A stretch of DNA of 64,000 bases from Verrucomicrobiia bacterium (GTDB lineage Bacteria > Verrucomicrobiota > Verrucomicrobiia > Verrucomicrobiales > DEV007). A model generated the notes under the pieces. It was not told the origin of the DNA. It saw only the letters and a program-made list of their open reading frames with translations, and searched no databases. Shown piece after piece: positions 1-9,213 of the stretch (the stretch's first letter is position 1; each line of letters starts with the position of its first letter). A program made the position numbers and the translations under genes. The DNA is taken from NCBI GenBank assembly GCA_030425385.1, contig JAUIAH010000005.1:62001-126000 (forward strand). The letters run 5' to 3'.

Positions 1-489
1 ACGTGTGAGCGTGAAGTAATGGTCGCGAGCATTGAGGATCGTCGCGCAGACCCCATGGAAATTGCGCTGCGATTTCGACGCGACATAGACGCCGCCACCA
101 ATGGTAAAGCCCTCTGGATTCTGCACCGTGATGGCCGCTTCGCCAAAGTCGCCATCAGCCGCGAGAAGCGAGCGGTACTCGCGGTCTTTCTTCAACACCG
201 TCTTCTCCCCCGCGCCGCGAATGGTCACTCGACTGCGGAGATGAAGGGAGTCGCGCATGAGGTATTCGCCAGGGCCGATTTCAACGATGCCACCGCCGAG
301 GTTGCCGACGTAGTCCACGGCGGCCTGCAGCGCACGATTGTCCTTGCCTGTGATGTCCGCATCGCGATGCCCAACAGTGATGCGTACTGCGGGCTGGGCA
401 TGAAGGTCATTCTCGGCGTGCTTGCGACCGGCTTGGTCACTGTAAGCCGTCGTTGTGAGGAATGTTAGGAAGAATAGAAGGTTTCTCAT
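1..489 (-). CDS. secreted pectate-lyase-like beta-helix protein, N-terminal part (runs off window)
   Basis: Reading the minus strand from the ATG at 489 gives 163 open codons with no stop before the window edge, so the gene is cut by the window. The protein starts with a short hydrophobic export signal (RNLLFFLTFLTTTAYS). Near residues 50-110 comes the pattern typical of the pectate_lyase_3/GH28-like beta-helix start: ALQAAVDYVGNLGGGIVEI, then GEYLMRDSLHLRSRVTIRG. The ATG lies 8 bp after the stop of the upstream gene, so it is probably the third gene of a leftward operon of exported proteins. Family knowledge suggests a polysaccharide lyase or hydrolase, or a carbohydrate-binding helix. The catalytic part is not visible, so no substrate can be named. 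Confidence 0.8.
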   Translation of the reverse strand, partial: MRNLLFFLTFLTTTAYSDQAGRKHAENDLHAQPAVRITVGHRDADITGKDNRALQAAVDYVGNLGGGIVEIGPGEYLMRDSLHLRSRVTIRGAGEKTVLKKDREYRSLLAADGDFGEAAITVQNPEGFTIGGGVYVASKSQRNFHGVCATILNARDHYFTLTR

Positions 490-497
490 TGGAAGTG

Positions 498-2564
498 TCA
501 CTTGCTGGATGATTCGTGGAGTTCCCGTAATACCTGGAGATCGGTTTCTTTGCCGCCAGGATCAAAGTCGAGTGCGTTCTCGGCGGCGATCAGGGCTTGG
601 CGATTTGCTTCAATGCGAGTGCGCTCGCCGGGTTTCGCCGCGGCGACATAGATGGCGACGCGGCTGGCTTCATCGCGGATGATGATCGTGCTGTCGTTCA
701 CGGTAGCGTCTATTTCGCGGAGGCCATCGGCATCGACGCGAAAGACTTCATCAATGGCGTTGAGATAAGCGGGAATCTTAAATTGAAACGTCGTCTCCCG
801 CGGTGCGCCGAATTTAAAGACGCGCTCCTGTTTGTCCGCTTTGTAATCGAGATCAAGCGCAAACAACACCGCGCCGCGTGGCCCTGCGATCACGTCAAGA
901 TCCCAATCGGGTTTGCCGTCGCGTAGGATGCGCTGGTGACTAACGGCATCACCTTCCAAGTAATAGTGTTCGAGCATGCGGATCTCGCGCCCGACCCGTG
1001 TGATTGGGTCAATGAGATCTGGATAGGCTAACAATGATCGTAGGCTCAAGTTGAACCAATAGAGGGAAGTGATTCGGCTGCTGAGTCCGTGGTAGGCTTG
1101 AAGCCGGAGTTCATCGGAGGTCGGCGATGAACGTTCGCGCCCGCCGTAGCCGCGCCATCCATGATGAGCGCCTTGTGACCAATAGGCAACCGGGCGGGGC
1201 CGATTGAGTTCGCGTAGAGAACGAGACATTTCCCCGATCGTTTCCAAGGGCGCTCCCCAGCGAATCGACTCGCCGTCCCAGCGATCATAGCGACTCCATG
1301 AGTCGGGTGACGGCGCGGTCACGCGGTAAGCATCGTAGTGCGGGTAGTCGGACAGTCCGGCATAGAAGCGCCAGATTCGCTCTTCGCTATGCGTGACCGA
1401 CGTGGGCAGGCGTGTGGGTGCGTAGGGGGTAAAGGCCTTCCAAACGTCTTGTGGCGAAACGGGTGTGCCGCCGCCGTATTGGGGCTCGCCAAGGAACTCA
1501 ACTGCGTGGATACGTGGAAGCATCTCGTCTGTGTCGTAATGTGAGATCGGTTGCAGACGGTTCATGTATTTGAGCGGATAACGCTCAAAGAGGTCACTGT
1601 CAGAGTAACCAGAAACTTCCTGGTGCATGCCCGTATTCACATGCATGCGACGCAACGCCTTGAGATACGGTTCTGCCTGAAGCGTATTGATCGTTCCGAG
1701 TTTATCCGCCACCCAACCGCCACCGATGTCAAAGACCTCACGTTTGATCCGCTGATGAGCCCAGGCCGTGATCGATTGCTCATCGGCATCTGTTAGTCGA
1801 ACTTGCAATGCGGCGTACGTCAATGGAAGTGGCCCGGTGGAGACACGCGCGCCGCCGCGATCTTTGGCAGGAATCATGCTGTCCTGCGGAAAGCGAGCCA
1901 TCTCCGCACGGATCCAGGGTTGAGGCACTAGCGCTCTCCAAGTGGCATTGCTCTTGGGGAGCCACAGCCGACAGGCGTCTAATTTCACTGCGCCCTCGGT
2001 TTGATTGACGACATGGAAGACCATCGAGTCGGGTTGGACGCTGTCATCTTCACCAAGAAACGTCACGGCAGAGAGCCAGACGTTGGGCTTGTCGATCGGC
2101 ACCTTCAAGCGACTTGGCTGCGGGGCGTTGGGAAGTGTCAGTGTCAACTCTGCCTGCTTTCCAACTCCCCAAGGAGCGCGTTTGCCATTCCAGCTCCACA
2201 CCGTCATCGCACCTGGTGGAAGATCGAGCGGATCCGTCCAGGCTGATGGCAGGTCGTGCCAGGCCCAGGCATCGGTTTCCACGAGTTCTGCAGGTGTCTG
2301 ACCACGCAGACGGATCTCGGTCGATGCTGGGAATGTCAGCGTCTCCTTTGACGTGTTTCGGAGGAAGACCTCGACCCGCGCTCCGAGGCTAAAGTCCGCT
2401 TCCTTGCGGTAGCGCATCTCGGTGGACTGCACATGGGGGACGACATGCACACCCTCTAGAGAAATGCCCTCTTGGGCGTGAGTGCTCTCAAGGGATAGAC
2501 AAAGCGCGAAGAGCGCGAGCGGCATGCGCGCTGCCATGGATGTTAACAAAGAAGGAAAGTGCAT
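498..2564 (-). CDS. large secreted protein, possible glycoside-hydrolase-like
   Basis: This 688-residue protein has an export signal; the strongest version starts at the internal Met at 2537 (MPLALFALCLSLESTHAQ), so the true start may be 2537 rather than 2564. Residues about 30-260 look like beta-sandwich domains. The middle (about 270-560) is rich in Trp and Tyr with aromatic or acidic stretches such as FLGEPQYGGG and YWSQGAHHGWRGYGG, which resemble a TIM-barrel hydrolase. A beta-rich tail follows. I do not recognise the family and cannot assign catalytic residues. It sits between two beta-helix genes with short gaps (24 and 8 bp from the neighbouring start and stop), which fits an exported polysaccharide-processing operon. 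That role is inference. Confidence 0.7.
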   Translation of the reverse strand: MHFPSLLTSMAARMPLALFALCLSLESTHAQEGISLEGVHVVPHVQSTEMRYRKEADFSLGARVEVFLRNTSKETLTFPASTEIRLRGQTPAELVETDAWAWHDLPSAWTDPLDLPPGAMTVWSWNGKRAPWGVGKQAELTLTLPNAPQPSRLKVPIDKPNVWLSAVTFLGEDDSVQPDSMVFHVVNQTEGAVKLDACRLWLPKSNATWRALVPQPWIRAEMARFPQDSMIPAKDRGGARVSTGPLPLTYAALQVRLTDADEQSITAWAHQRIKREVFDIGGGWVADKLGTINTLQAEPYLKALRRMHVNTGMHQEVSGYSDSDLFERYPLKYMNRLQPISHYDTDEMLPRIHAVEFLGEPQYGGGTPVSPQDVWKAFTPYAPTRLPTSVTHSEERIWRFYAGLSDYPHYDAYRVTAPSPDSWSRYDRWDGESIRWGAPLETIGEMSRSLRELNRPRPVAYWSQGAHHGWRGYGGRERSSPTSDELRLQAYHGLSSRITSLYWFNLSLRSLLAYPDLIDPITRVGREIRMLEHYYLEGDAVSHQRILRDGKPDWDLDVIAGPRGAVLFALDLDYKADKQERVFKFGAPRETTFQFKIPAYLNAIDEVFRVDADGLREIDATVNDSTIIIRDEASRVAIYVAAAKPGERTRIEANRQALIAAENALDFDPGGKETDLQVLRELHESSSK

Positions 2565-2588
2565 GTTTCTCGTTCGAGATTACACACC

Positions 2589-4040
2589 CTAGCGATCCTT
2601 GGTCACGATCGATTTCGCCCCATGATCGCTCACCGGCTTGCGGTAACCCTCGATTCGGTTTCCGAGGATCGTGGCCTCACTGTTCTCTTTGGCTAGGATG
2701 CCATGGCCGCCGTTCTTGCCTTCGAGAACATTGTCAGTTGCGGTCAGTTTCCCGTCTAACAAGACGCCTGCGACACCGCCTCCTTTGATCTTGTTGCCGA
2801 TCAGGGAAGCTTTCGATCCGCCGAGGATCGCAACGATGGGCGGCATGCCGCCGGTTCTCTCGAACGTATTGTTCAGGAGGATCGCTTCGGCTCCATCCGG
2901 CATGCCCACGGCCACCAAGCGGTTGTCCAGACACGTATTCTCAAGAACGCGGGCGTTCGAGTCGCCACGGATCCCAATGCCAGCCGTTTCATTCTTCTCA
3001 AGACGATTCTGGAGTAGTAGGGGTTGGGCAGAGTTGACACCGATTCCAGCCGCTTTGTTCTCAAAGCAATCATTATCGACAATTAGAGCAGCACTATCAC
3101 TGCGACAACCAATGCCTGCGGCCTCGTTGCGGTAACACCGATTGCTTCGCACAATGGGTGCGGCTTCATCCTCCACGCCGATACCCGCCATCGCATTCTC
3201 ATAGCAATCATTATCCTCCACAATCGGTCGGGTCTTCGCCCCAGTGCGAATCCCAATACCTGCCCGACGATTTCCATAGCAGCGGTTATTCCGCAAGACA
3301 GGGCTCGAACCCTCACTCACACCGATGCCGGCTCTCACATTGCGATAGCAGCGGTTGTTCGTCACCAATGGGCTGGCGCCGTTGTGGCCGATCCCCGCGT
3401 AGAGGTTCTCGAAACAGGTGTTGCTGTCGATGAACGCGGTGGAGCCTTTCATTGACCCAATGCCGCCTCCCATGTTGCGATAGCAAACGTTGCCGGCAAC
3501 TCTCGGAGCCGTGGAGGTTCCCTCAACACCAACAATGGCAATGCCAGTGTCCCCATTGTGCCTGACAATGTTGTTGGTCACCGTGCAGTTGAGGCCAGTG
3601 ATCGCGATGGCGGGTTTGCCAAAGGTTCCAATGTGTTCGTGGGACTGGTTCTCCCCTTGTTCGTCCCAGTGCCTCTTCCATTGTTCCTCATCGTAGAGGC
3701 CGACCCGTGTGATGGTGAAACCGTCCAGCGTCGCACCCTCGGCCATCGTCACGCCCGGGGCGTCTCCGTTCTCGCCCCCACCATCGAGAATCGTGGTCTC
3801 GGCACGTATGAGGCCCAGCTTGCCTCTCTCGTTCCCGCCGACACTGCGCACCGTGATGCCCGGTTTCAGCACAAGGCGTTCCAGATATGTCCCGGCGGAG
3901 ACTTCGATGGTGTCACCAGCATCGACGGCGTCGATCGCGCTTTGGATGGTTTCGTAGTCGGTCGGCACACGGATGACGTCCGCGAAGGAGATCGACGCCG
4001 AGAGGAGCGCAAAGAGGATGAACGGCGGGAGGTTCTTCAT
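2589..4040 (-). CDS. secreted right-handed parallel beta-helix protein (NosD-like repeats)
   Basis: The start at 4040 is preferred because it gives a clean signal peptide (MKNLPPFILFALLSASISFA); the longer reading frame to 4130 adds a charged, unlikely leader. The mature protein (483 residues in all) opens with VPTDYETIQSAIDAVDAGD, the usual start of DUF1565/NosD-type helices. It then carries about twelve coils of roughly 23 residues with the consensus N-R-C-Y-x-N-x-x-A-G-I-G. Such proteins are periplasmic or surface beta-solenoids: polysaccharide lyases, epimerases or binding proteins. No catalytic triad is evident. It is the first gene of a leftward three-gene operon. Confidence 0.85.
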   Translation of the reverse strand: MKNLPPFILFALLSASISFADVIRVPTDYETIQSAIDAVDAGDTIEVSAGTYLERLVLKPGITVRSVGGNERGKLGLIRAETTILDGGGENGDAPGVTMAEGATLDGFTITRVGLYDEEQWKRHWDEQGENQSHEHIGTFGKPAIAITGLNCTVTNNIVRHNGDTGIAIVGVEGTSTAPRVAGNVCYRNMGGGIGSMKGSTAFIDSNTCFENLYAGIGHNGASPLVTNNRCYRNVRAGIGVSEGSSPVLRNNRCYGNRRAGIGIRTGAKTRPIVEDNDCYENAMAGIGVEDEAAPIVRSNRCYRNEAAGIGCRSDSAALIVDNDCFENKAAGIGVNSAQPLLLQNRLEKNETAGIGIRGDSNARVLENTCLDNRLVAVGMPDGAEAILLNNTFERTGGMPPIVAILGGSKASLIGNKIKGGGVAGVLLDGKLTATDNVLEGKNGGHGILAKENSEATILGNRIEGYRKPVSDHGAKSIVTKDR

Positions 4041-4264
4041 TGCCGCAGCATGGAATCCTGCCCGGAAATGGGAAGCTCGGAAGCGTTCTGAGCCCCTACT
4101 ACCTGGCTGCGTTCTTACCTCCATCTGCAAGAAATCGGTCTTTATCTCAAGCTAGAGGCGGTTCATCCCAAACCCGTCGTGGAGTGGACGGCATTGGGCT
4201 TTCTTTGCAAGGTCGCGGGAATTCCTCCTGGCGGCCCTGAACAAGCAAATACCTAAGAAATCCA

Positions 4265-5053
4265 ATGAATAGAACATCCCTAGTCATGGTAGCCGCCCTT
4301 GCGGTGGTCACCATTACCCCTGCAAGCGCCCAGCGGCTCTTTGGCCGCGGTGGCGAGAACTCTCCAAGCAAGACCGAACGCGAAGAAGCGCGCCAAGCTC
4401 TCATCGATGAATTCGATGCAGATGGCGATGGCGTCCTGAACAAGGCAGAGCGAGAAGCTGCCAAGGAAGCCCGCGCGGCTCTCAGAGCGGAGCGGCCCCA
4501 AATGCGCCAACGTGGTGCGCGGCGCGGTTCCTTTGCTGGTCGTCGGCCAATGTTTGGAGGTGACCGTGCGGCCCGCACCCAAGCGATCATTGATCGAATG
4601 AAAGCGGCCATCGAAAGCGGCGAGCTTCCCGAGGGCGTCACCCCTGAGCAAGCAGCGGAAGGCCTCGCCAAGCTTGAGAACGCTCTCGCAACAGGTGAGC
4701 GTCCCGACGGCGAACGCCCGGCGAATGTCGTGCGTCCCGAAGGTGCGGGTGCGCAGGGCGCTGGTTTCCCGGGCGGTGCCGCTCGCGTGCAGGCGATCAT
4801 TGATCGCATCAGTGCGGCCATCGAGTCCGGGAGCCTTCCCGAAGGTGTCAGCGCTGAGCAAGCGGCCGATCGCATCGCGATGCTTCAGCAAGCGCTTGAG
4901 ACTGGCGAGCGTCCCGAAGGCCAGCGTCCAGAAGGCGTTGGTCGTCCAGAAGGCGTTGGTCGTCCAGAAGGCGTTGGTCGTCCAGAAGGCGTTGGTCGTC
5001 CAGAAGGTGTTGGTCGTCCAGAGCGGTTCGGATTCGGTCGTGGTCGTCGCTAG
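4265..5053 (+). CDS. secreted EF-hand protein with tandem C-terminal repeats
   Basis: The protein has 262 residues with a signal peptide (TSLVMVAALAVVTITPASAQ). One EF-hand loop is visible near residue 52 (DADGDGVLNKAE), so calcium binding is likely. An internal duplication follows: two copies of a module with the pattern R-x-Q-A-I-I-D-R, then A-A-I-E-S-G-x-L-P-E-G-V, about 75 residues apart. The tail is a perfect run of the hexapeptide GRPEGV and ends RFGFGRGRR. The tail is basic and proline/glycine rich and probably extended. Function is unknown; an envelope or matrix Ca-binding role is a guess. It is divergent from the beta-helix operon, separated by about 220 bp. Confidence 0.8.
   Translation: MNRTSLVMVAALAVVTITPASAQRLFGRGGENSPSKTEREEARQALIDEFDADGDGVLNKAEREAAKEARAALRAERPQMRQRGARRGSFAGRRPMFGGDRAARTQAIIDRMKAAIESGELPEGVTPEQAAEGLAKLENALATGERPDGERPANVVRPEGAGAQGAGFPGGAARVQAIIDRISAAIESGSLPEGVSAEQAADRIAMLQQALETGERPEGQRPEGVGRPEGVGRPEGVGRPEGVGRPEGVGRPERFGFGRGRR
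4925..5014 (+). repeat. 18-bp tandem repeat, 5 copies
   Basis: Five consecutive copies of an 18-base unit (cgtccagaaggcgttggt) lie in frame in the 3' end of the EF-hand gene and encode RPEGVG. The fifth copy has one C-to-T change, and a partial sixth copy follows. Near-identity at DNA level indicates recent slippage expansion, so copy number probably varies between strains. Confidence 0.95.
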
Positions 5054-5088
5054 ATTAGCGTTAGATAACCCCAACCGATCATGTTAGG

Positions 5089-5113
5089 GGCGGGCTCGCT
5101 CGACGGGCCCGCC
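5089..5113 (+). terminator. probable transcription terminator hairpin
   Basis: A 7-bp perfect GC stem (ggcgggc / gcccgcc) with an 11-base loop lies about 35 bp after the stop of the EF-hand gene. The following T tract is poor (ttcatcc), so it may be a weak or factor-assisted terminator. Confidence 0.55.
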
Positions 5114-5150
5114 TTCATCCCTCACTTCGCCTGAAGATCTGGTTAAGCAC

Positions 5151-6116
5151 ATGAGTATTGATCACTCGATGACCCTTCGGCTGTTTGTTGGTCTGTTATG
5201 TTCTGTCATCAGCACCTTCGCGAGCGAGCTGTATTCCACCGACTTCTCTGACTTTCCCGTCGGTGAAGATCAGTTGGTCGGCCATGATGGTTGGGAGGGG
5301 ACGAATATTGGCCAGGGCGTGCATGGCATTGATGCCGAGGCCATCGCCGGTATCGGGCAAAGCGCTTACTTAGGTGCCGCTCCTCCGAGTCCGGGGACGG
5401 AAGCGGTCAGCGTCTTCCGCCCTCTCGCAAGCCCAGTGACATCTGAAGCTGTGGTCGAGTTTCAGACCGTGTTCGGCATTGCCGCTTCGACTCAGGGCGG
5501 AGAGGACATCTTCACCTTCACCTTCTACAATGCAGATGACGACTACCTAGCAGCCATCCAGTTTGATACCACTCTGTTAGACTATGGCATCTGGCAGGAC
5601 GATGGATCCGAGGCGGTTCACACCGGGGAGTCGTTTGAAATGGACGTTCTCTACCTGCTCACAGTCACCATTGATCTCTCCGCGAACCGATGGTCGGCTG
5701 ATCTGGACGGACTTCCGATCTTCACCGATGCTGACTTCACCCGCTCCGATGTGGACAAGACGCTAGGAAGCGTGGCGGCAGAATGGATCCTTGTCGATGT
5801 CAACAACCCGGGTGACAATTGGCTGCTGTTTGACGACTGGTCGCTAGAGCTGGTCAACGCTAGTCCTCCAATACCACCTTTCGCGATTTCTTCGATAGCG
5901 AGGCTTCCCACGGGTGAGACTCAGATCACTTGGGAGCCGGTCGAAGGAACAGCCACCTATCGAGTGCAGCATAGCGAGGACGGCATCCTTTGGCGGTCTG
6001 ATCTTCCTGGAGCGGATCGTATCCCCGGGACGGACTCAGAAACTTCGATGTCATTCGTCGATGAAACCGTTAGCAACCGCTCCGTTAGGTTTTACCGAGT
6101 GCAACGATTCGAATGA
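5151..6116 (+). CDS. secreted LamG/fibronectin-like protein
   Basis: The protein has 321 residues with a signal peptide ending near FASEL; the Met at 5169 (MTLRLFVGLLCSVIS) is an alternative start with a better signal. Residues about 25-235 form a beta-rich domain resembling concanavalin/LamG folds of verrucomicrobial exported proteins (YSTDFSDFPVG at the start, LLFDDWSLEL at the end). The last 85 residues (ITWEPVEGTATYRVQHSEDG) look like the fibronectin-type or 'YRVQ' C-terminal module common in this phylum. Its last four bases overlap the next start (ATGA), so the two genes are probably co-transcribed. Specific function is unknown. Confidence 0.75.
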   Translation: MSIDHSMTLRLFVGLLCSVISTFASELYSTDFSDFPVGEDQLVGHDGWEGTNIGQGVHGIDAEAIAGIGQSAYLGAAPPSPGTEAVSVFRPLASPVTSEAVVEFQTVFGIAASTQGGEDIFTFTFYNADDDYLAAIQFDTTLLDYGIWQDDGSEAVHTGESFEMDVLYLLTVTIDLSANRWSADLDGLPIFTDADFTRSDVDKTLGSVAAEWILVDVNNPGDNWLLFDDWSLELVNASPPIPPFAISSIARLPTGETQITWEPVEGTATYRVQHSEDGILWRSDLPGADRIPGTDSETSMSFVDETVSNRSVRFYRVQRFE

Positions 6117-7198
6117 TGACCATGATTGCTCGACGCAGCATTCTCGTGCTTACCCACCTTGCTCTTGCAGGGCTCGCATTCTTGTTCGGACGCTCTGGCA
6201 CCAGCGATGCCAGCTCATCGCCACGCCAGGTCAATGCAAGCAGTGGTTTCTCTCTGGTTGAATCAGAACCCAACGTTTCCGCCGGAGAAGATTCTCTCTC
6301 TACTCAGCTGGACTTTGTCGGTCGGGTGGGCCAAGAATCCTCGCGCATTGATCAGTTGGCGACGGCAGAGGTTCTCTCTGAGTTGAAAGATCGCCGCTAC
6401 TTGCCCGGGAATGCTAGCAACTTTCTCGCACAGCAACTGCTATTGGCCCGCTACGCCGCTTTGGATCCTGAAACAGCCCTGACATTTGTTGATTCGATGT
6501 CTGGTCTCGACCATGAGTTTGGCCTGCAAACGGTGATGCAGGCTTGGGCAGCCGACGATCCAACCGCTGCGGCAGCCTACTTTGTGGAGAATCGAGAGGA
6601 CTTTGGTGAAACGTGGGAAGATCAAGGCAGTGTGGCCGGGAATCTCGCCGCGGAATGGGCGAGGCAGTCTAGCGCAGATGCCATTGAGTGGGCAACGCGC
6701 CTACCGAAGCCCCTCCAAGGTGAAGTGGTTGCCCGCACCATTGCGGCGATTGCTCAAGAAGATCCGTTAGAGGCGGCAAACGCTGTCTTGGCGATGGAGC
6801 CAGGAGATGCCCAGCGCGAGGGTGTCAAGACGCTGGCGAGTCAGTGGGCCTATCAAGATCCCAATGCTGCTGCTGCGTGGGTTCAATCGAGCACCGAGGG
6901 AAAGGAGCAAGCGGAAGCTACCGCAAGCGTGACTCAGGCGTGGATGAGAGATGACCCGATGGGTGCCTCTGCCTGGGTCGCTGACTTACCAGAAGGCTCG
7001 ACCAAAGATGCCGCTATCTTGGCGATGACGGAGTCCCGCCACCTGCGCCGCGATCTCGAGGCGGCTGCGGTTTGGTCTTCGGCCATTCAGGATGAGCGTT
7101 TGCGCGATGAACTGCTTCGTTCCGTGACCACGCGTTGGCTTGCACAGGATCCCACCGCTGCCCGAGCCTGGCTGGAAACCCGAGAGCCCGCGCCGTAG
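6113..7198 (+). CDS. exported helical-repeat protein (WAxxDPxAAAxW repeats)
   Basis: The protein has 361 residues with an N-terminal hydrophobic segment (LVLTHLALAGLAFLFG) that could be a signal or anchor. The body has at least six alpha-helical repeats of about 30 residues built on the pattern W-A-x-x-D-P-x-A-A-A-x-W/Y, for example WAADDPTAAAAYF, WAYQDPNAAAAWV and WLAQDPTAARAWL. Solenoid repeats of this type are common in Verrucomicrobiota exported proteins, but I know of no assigned function. It overlaps the preceding gene by 4 bp and lies just upstream of a sensor kinase. Confidence 0.75.
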   Translation: MMTMIARRSILVLTHLALAGLAFLFGRSGTSDASSSPRQVNASSGFSLVESEPNVSAGEDSLSTQLDFVGRVGQESSRIDQLATAEVLSELKDRRYLPGNASNFLAQQLLLARYAALDPETALTFVDSMSGLDHEFGLQTVMQAWAADDPTAAAAYFVENREDFGETWEDQGSVAGNLAAEWARQSSADAIEWATRLPKPLQGEVVARTIAAIAQEDPLEAANAVLAMEPGDAQREGVKTLASQWAYQDPNAAAAWVQSSTEGKEQAEATASVTQAWMRDDPMGASAWVADLPEGSTKDAAILAMTESRHLRRDLEAAAVWSSAIQDERLRDELLRSVTTRWLAQDPTAARAWLETREPAP

Positions 7199-7246
7199 CC
7201 CGAGTTCCTAAAGGACAAGGTCGTGAATGTCCGATAGATTCTGCAA

Positions 7247-8443
7247 ATGTCTGTGTTGTTCCATCGCCGTTGGCTAGTGCCTCTCCTGATCTCGGTGGCG
7301 GCTTGGCTGCTCTTGTTAGTCTTGTTCGCCACGCAGGCAGTCATCGTTGGCGGATTGGAACTATGGGTCGCTGTTAAACTGGGGATCCGGCTTTGGATTG
7401 GGTGGGCAGCGTTGATTCCGCTCGTGGTCTTGCTGAGCACCCGTTTCCCTCTCGAGCGACGTCGCCTATTCGCCAACGCTGGCATTCACATGACAGCCTG
7501 CGCCGTGGCAATCGCAGCCAACCAGCTGATTGGGATGCTTCAACCGCCGGTGTCCTTCGGGATGGGTAGCAGACCTTCGGGCCCTCCACCATGGGTCGTT
7601 GAATCCTTGGGAGAAGACGTCCAGTTGAATGGCCCTCCCTTTGGAGCCCGACCTCCTTTCGAGGTAGGCCCTCCACGTCGCGGTCGGCCAGCCAAGGCGA
7701 TTCGAGGTGCCAGGATTGTCTTCGATTTCCTGATCTATTGGAGCGTCGTGTGTGCTTGTCAGGCCCTCCGTTGGTCTCGTCTCGCGCGCGAACGTGAACG
7801 CCAATCCATCGCTGCACAAGCCAGCGCTACGGAGGCGCGCTTGCAAGCGCTCCAGATGCAGCTGAATCCGCATTTCCTATTCAATGCCCTCAACGCCATC
7901 ACCACTCTCGTCCACACGGATTCCCAAGCTGCGGATGACATGTTAGGCGATCTTGGAGAACTGTTGCGTGTCTCCTTGGACAGCGCCGGTGAGCAGGAGG
8001 TTTCCTTGCGACGAGAGTTGGAATTCCTAAGCCGCTACCTGAGCGTGGAGCAAACCCGATTTGGCGACCGTTTGCAGATCGCCAAAGAGATCGCGCCAGA
8101 CACCCTGGACGCTTATGTCCCCACCTTTATACTCCAGCCGATTGTGGAGAACGCCGTACGCCACGGCATCGAACCGCTTTCTTCTTCTGGCACCATCACG
8201 CTGAAGAGTTCGCGGCACGGCAATCGTCTCCACCTTCAGATCGCGGATTCTGGGATAGGCTTGTCCGAGCATCCGAATCCAGGCGGCATCGGAGTGACCA
8301 ACACACGCAGTCGACTCGAACAGCTCTATGGCAAGCAAGCACGATTCGAGATCAGTAACAGAAAGGATGGTGGTTGTGAGGTGCAGATCGAAATTCCGTT
8401 CCGCACCGTGCCAGGCAACCCAGATAGCGAATCCATCACATGA
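7247..8443 (+). CDS. LytS-type sensor histidine kinase
   Basis: The protein has 398 residues. The N-terminal ~190 residues contain about four membrane segments (LISVAAWLLLLVLFATQAVIV; GWAALIPLVVLLSTRF; ACAVAIAANQLIGM; FDFLIYWSVVCACQALRW), with an unusual proline-rich extramembrane insert between the third and fourth. The cytoplasmic part has the His_kinase (PF06580) signature LNPHFLFNALNAITTL, whose His is the phospho-acceptor, and an HATPase with VENAVRHGIEPL and DSGIGL. The stop overlaps the start of the LytTR regulator by 4 bp, so they form a cognate pair. The signal sensed is unknown. Confidence 0.92.
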   Translation: MSVLFHRRWLVPLLISVAAWLLLLVLFATQAVIVGGLELWVAVKLGIRLWIGWAALIPLVVLLSTRFPLERRRLFANAGIHMTACAVAIAANQLIGMLQPPVSFGMGSRPSGPPPWVVESLGEDVQLNGPPFGARPPFEVGPPRRGRPAKAIRGARIVFDFLIYWSVVCACQALRWSRLARERERQSIAAQASATEARLQALQMQLNPHFLFNALNAITTLVHTDSQAADDMLGDLGELLRVSLDSAGEQEVSLRRELEFLSRYLSVEQTRFGDRLQIAKEIAPDTLDAYVPTFILQPIVENAVRHGIEPLSSSGTITLKSSRHGNRLHLQIADSGIGLSEHPNPGGIGVTNTRSRLEQLYGKQARFEISNRKDGGCEVQIEIPFRTVPGNPDSESIT

Positions 8444-9213
8444 GTATCAGCACCGTAATCGTGGATGACGAGCCCTTGGCACGAAAACGCGTTCGGCTTC
8501 TTTTAGACAAAGAAGATGACGTTGAGCTCATTGCGGAATGTGCCAGTGGCGAAGAAGCACTCTCGATCCTGGAGGAGCAAAGCATCGATCTCCTCTTCCT
8601 GGATGTGCAAATGCCAGGGATCGATGGTTTCGAAGTTCTTCAGCGAATTCCCGAGGAACAGCTGCCCGTCGTCATCTTCACCACCGCTTACGATCAGCAC
8701 GCACTCCGGGCCTTTGAATCACATGCCCTCGACTACCTTCTCAAGCCCTTCAAGACCGCGCGATTCTCTCAAGCCATGCAGCGGGCGCGCCAACGTCTCA
8801 AGGAGCGGGATAGCAACCAATCCGTGCATCGTTTGGTAGCGATGTTAGCAGAGCAGGACACCCGCCCGCCCGGTTCTACCAAGAAATACCTGACGCGACT
8901 CACGGTGAAGCACCAAGACAAAGTGCTTCTCGTCCAAGTGGCTGATGTCACATCTTTTGAATCTGCGGGCAACTACGTCGTCGCCGCCGAAGGCGACAAC
9001 AACCACTTGCTGCGCGAAACTTTGACCGCCTTGGAGAAGCAGCTCGATCCCGAGCAGTTCTTCCGTGTCAGCCGCAGTGCCATCGTCAACCTCGACTGCG
9101 TCCATAGGATCGAGACGATGTTCAAGGGCGAGCATGCCGTGGTTCTCAAGAGCGGCAAGCGCCTCACCATGACCCGCGGCTTGCGCGAGATGGAGAAAGC
9201 GTTGAAGCCTTGA
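8440..9213 (+). CDS. LytTR-family response regulator
   Basis: The protein has 257 residues. Residues 1-120 are a complete receiver: acidic pair D9/D10, phospho-acceptor D55 (LLFLDVQMPG), T in FTTAYD, and K in LLKPF. Residues about 150-257 are a LytTR DNA-binding domain (VADVTSFESAGNYVVAAEG, then FFRVSRSAIVNLDCVHRIE and LTMTRGLREMEKAL). LytTR regulators bind direct repeats upstream of envelope or exopolysaccharide genes. Targets here are unknown. Confidence 0.93.
   Translation: MSISTVIVDDEPLARKRVRLLLDKEDDVELIAECASGEEALSILEEQSIDLLFLDVQMPGIDGFEVLQRIPEEQLPVVIFTTAYDQHALRAFESHALDYLLKPFKTARFSQAMQRARQRLKERDSNQSVHRLVAMLAEQDTRPPGSTKKYLTRLTVKHQDKVLLVQVADVTSFESAGNYVVAAEGDNNHLLRETLTALEKQLDPEQFFRVSRSAIVNLDCVHRIETMFKGEHAVVLKSGKRLTMTRGLREMEKALKP

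Noticed and set aside
19-468. 149-codon plus-strand frame at the left edge
   Set aside because: The minus strand here encodes a signal peptide and a beta-helix start in frame with the upstream operon, so the plus frame is a shadow.
4280-5074. 264-codon minus-strand frame opposite the EF-hand gene
   Set aside because: Thr/Asn/Trp-rich repeat is the shadow of the 18-bp repeat; the plus strand has a signal peptide and EF-hand.
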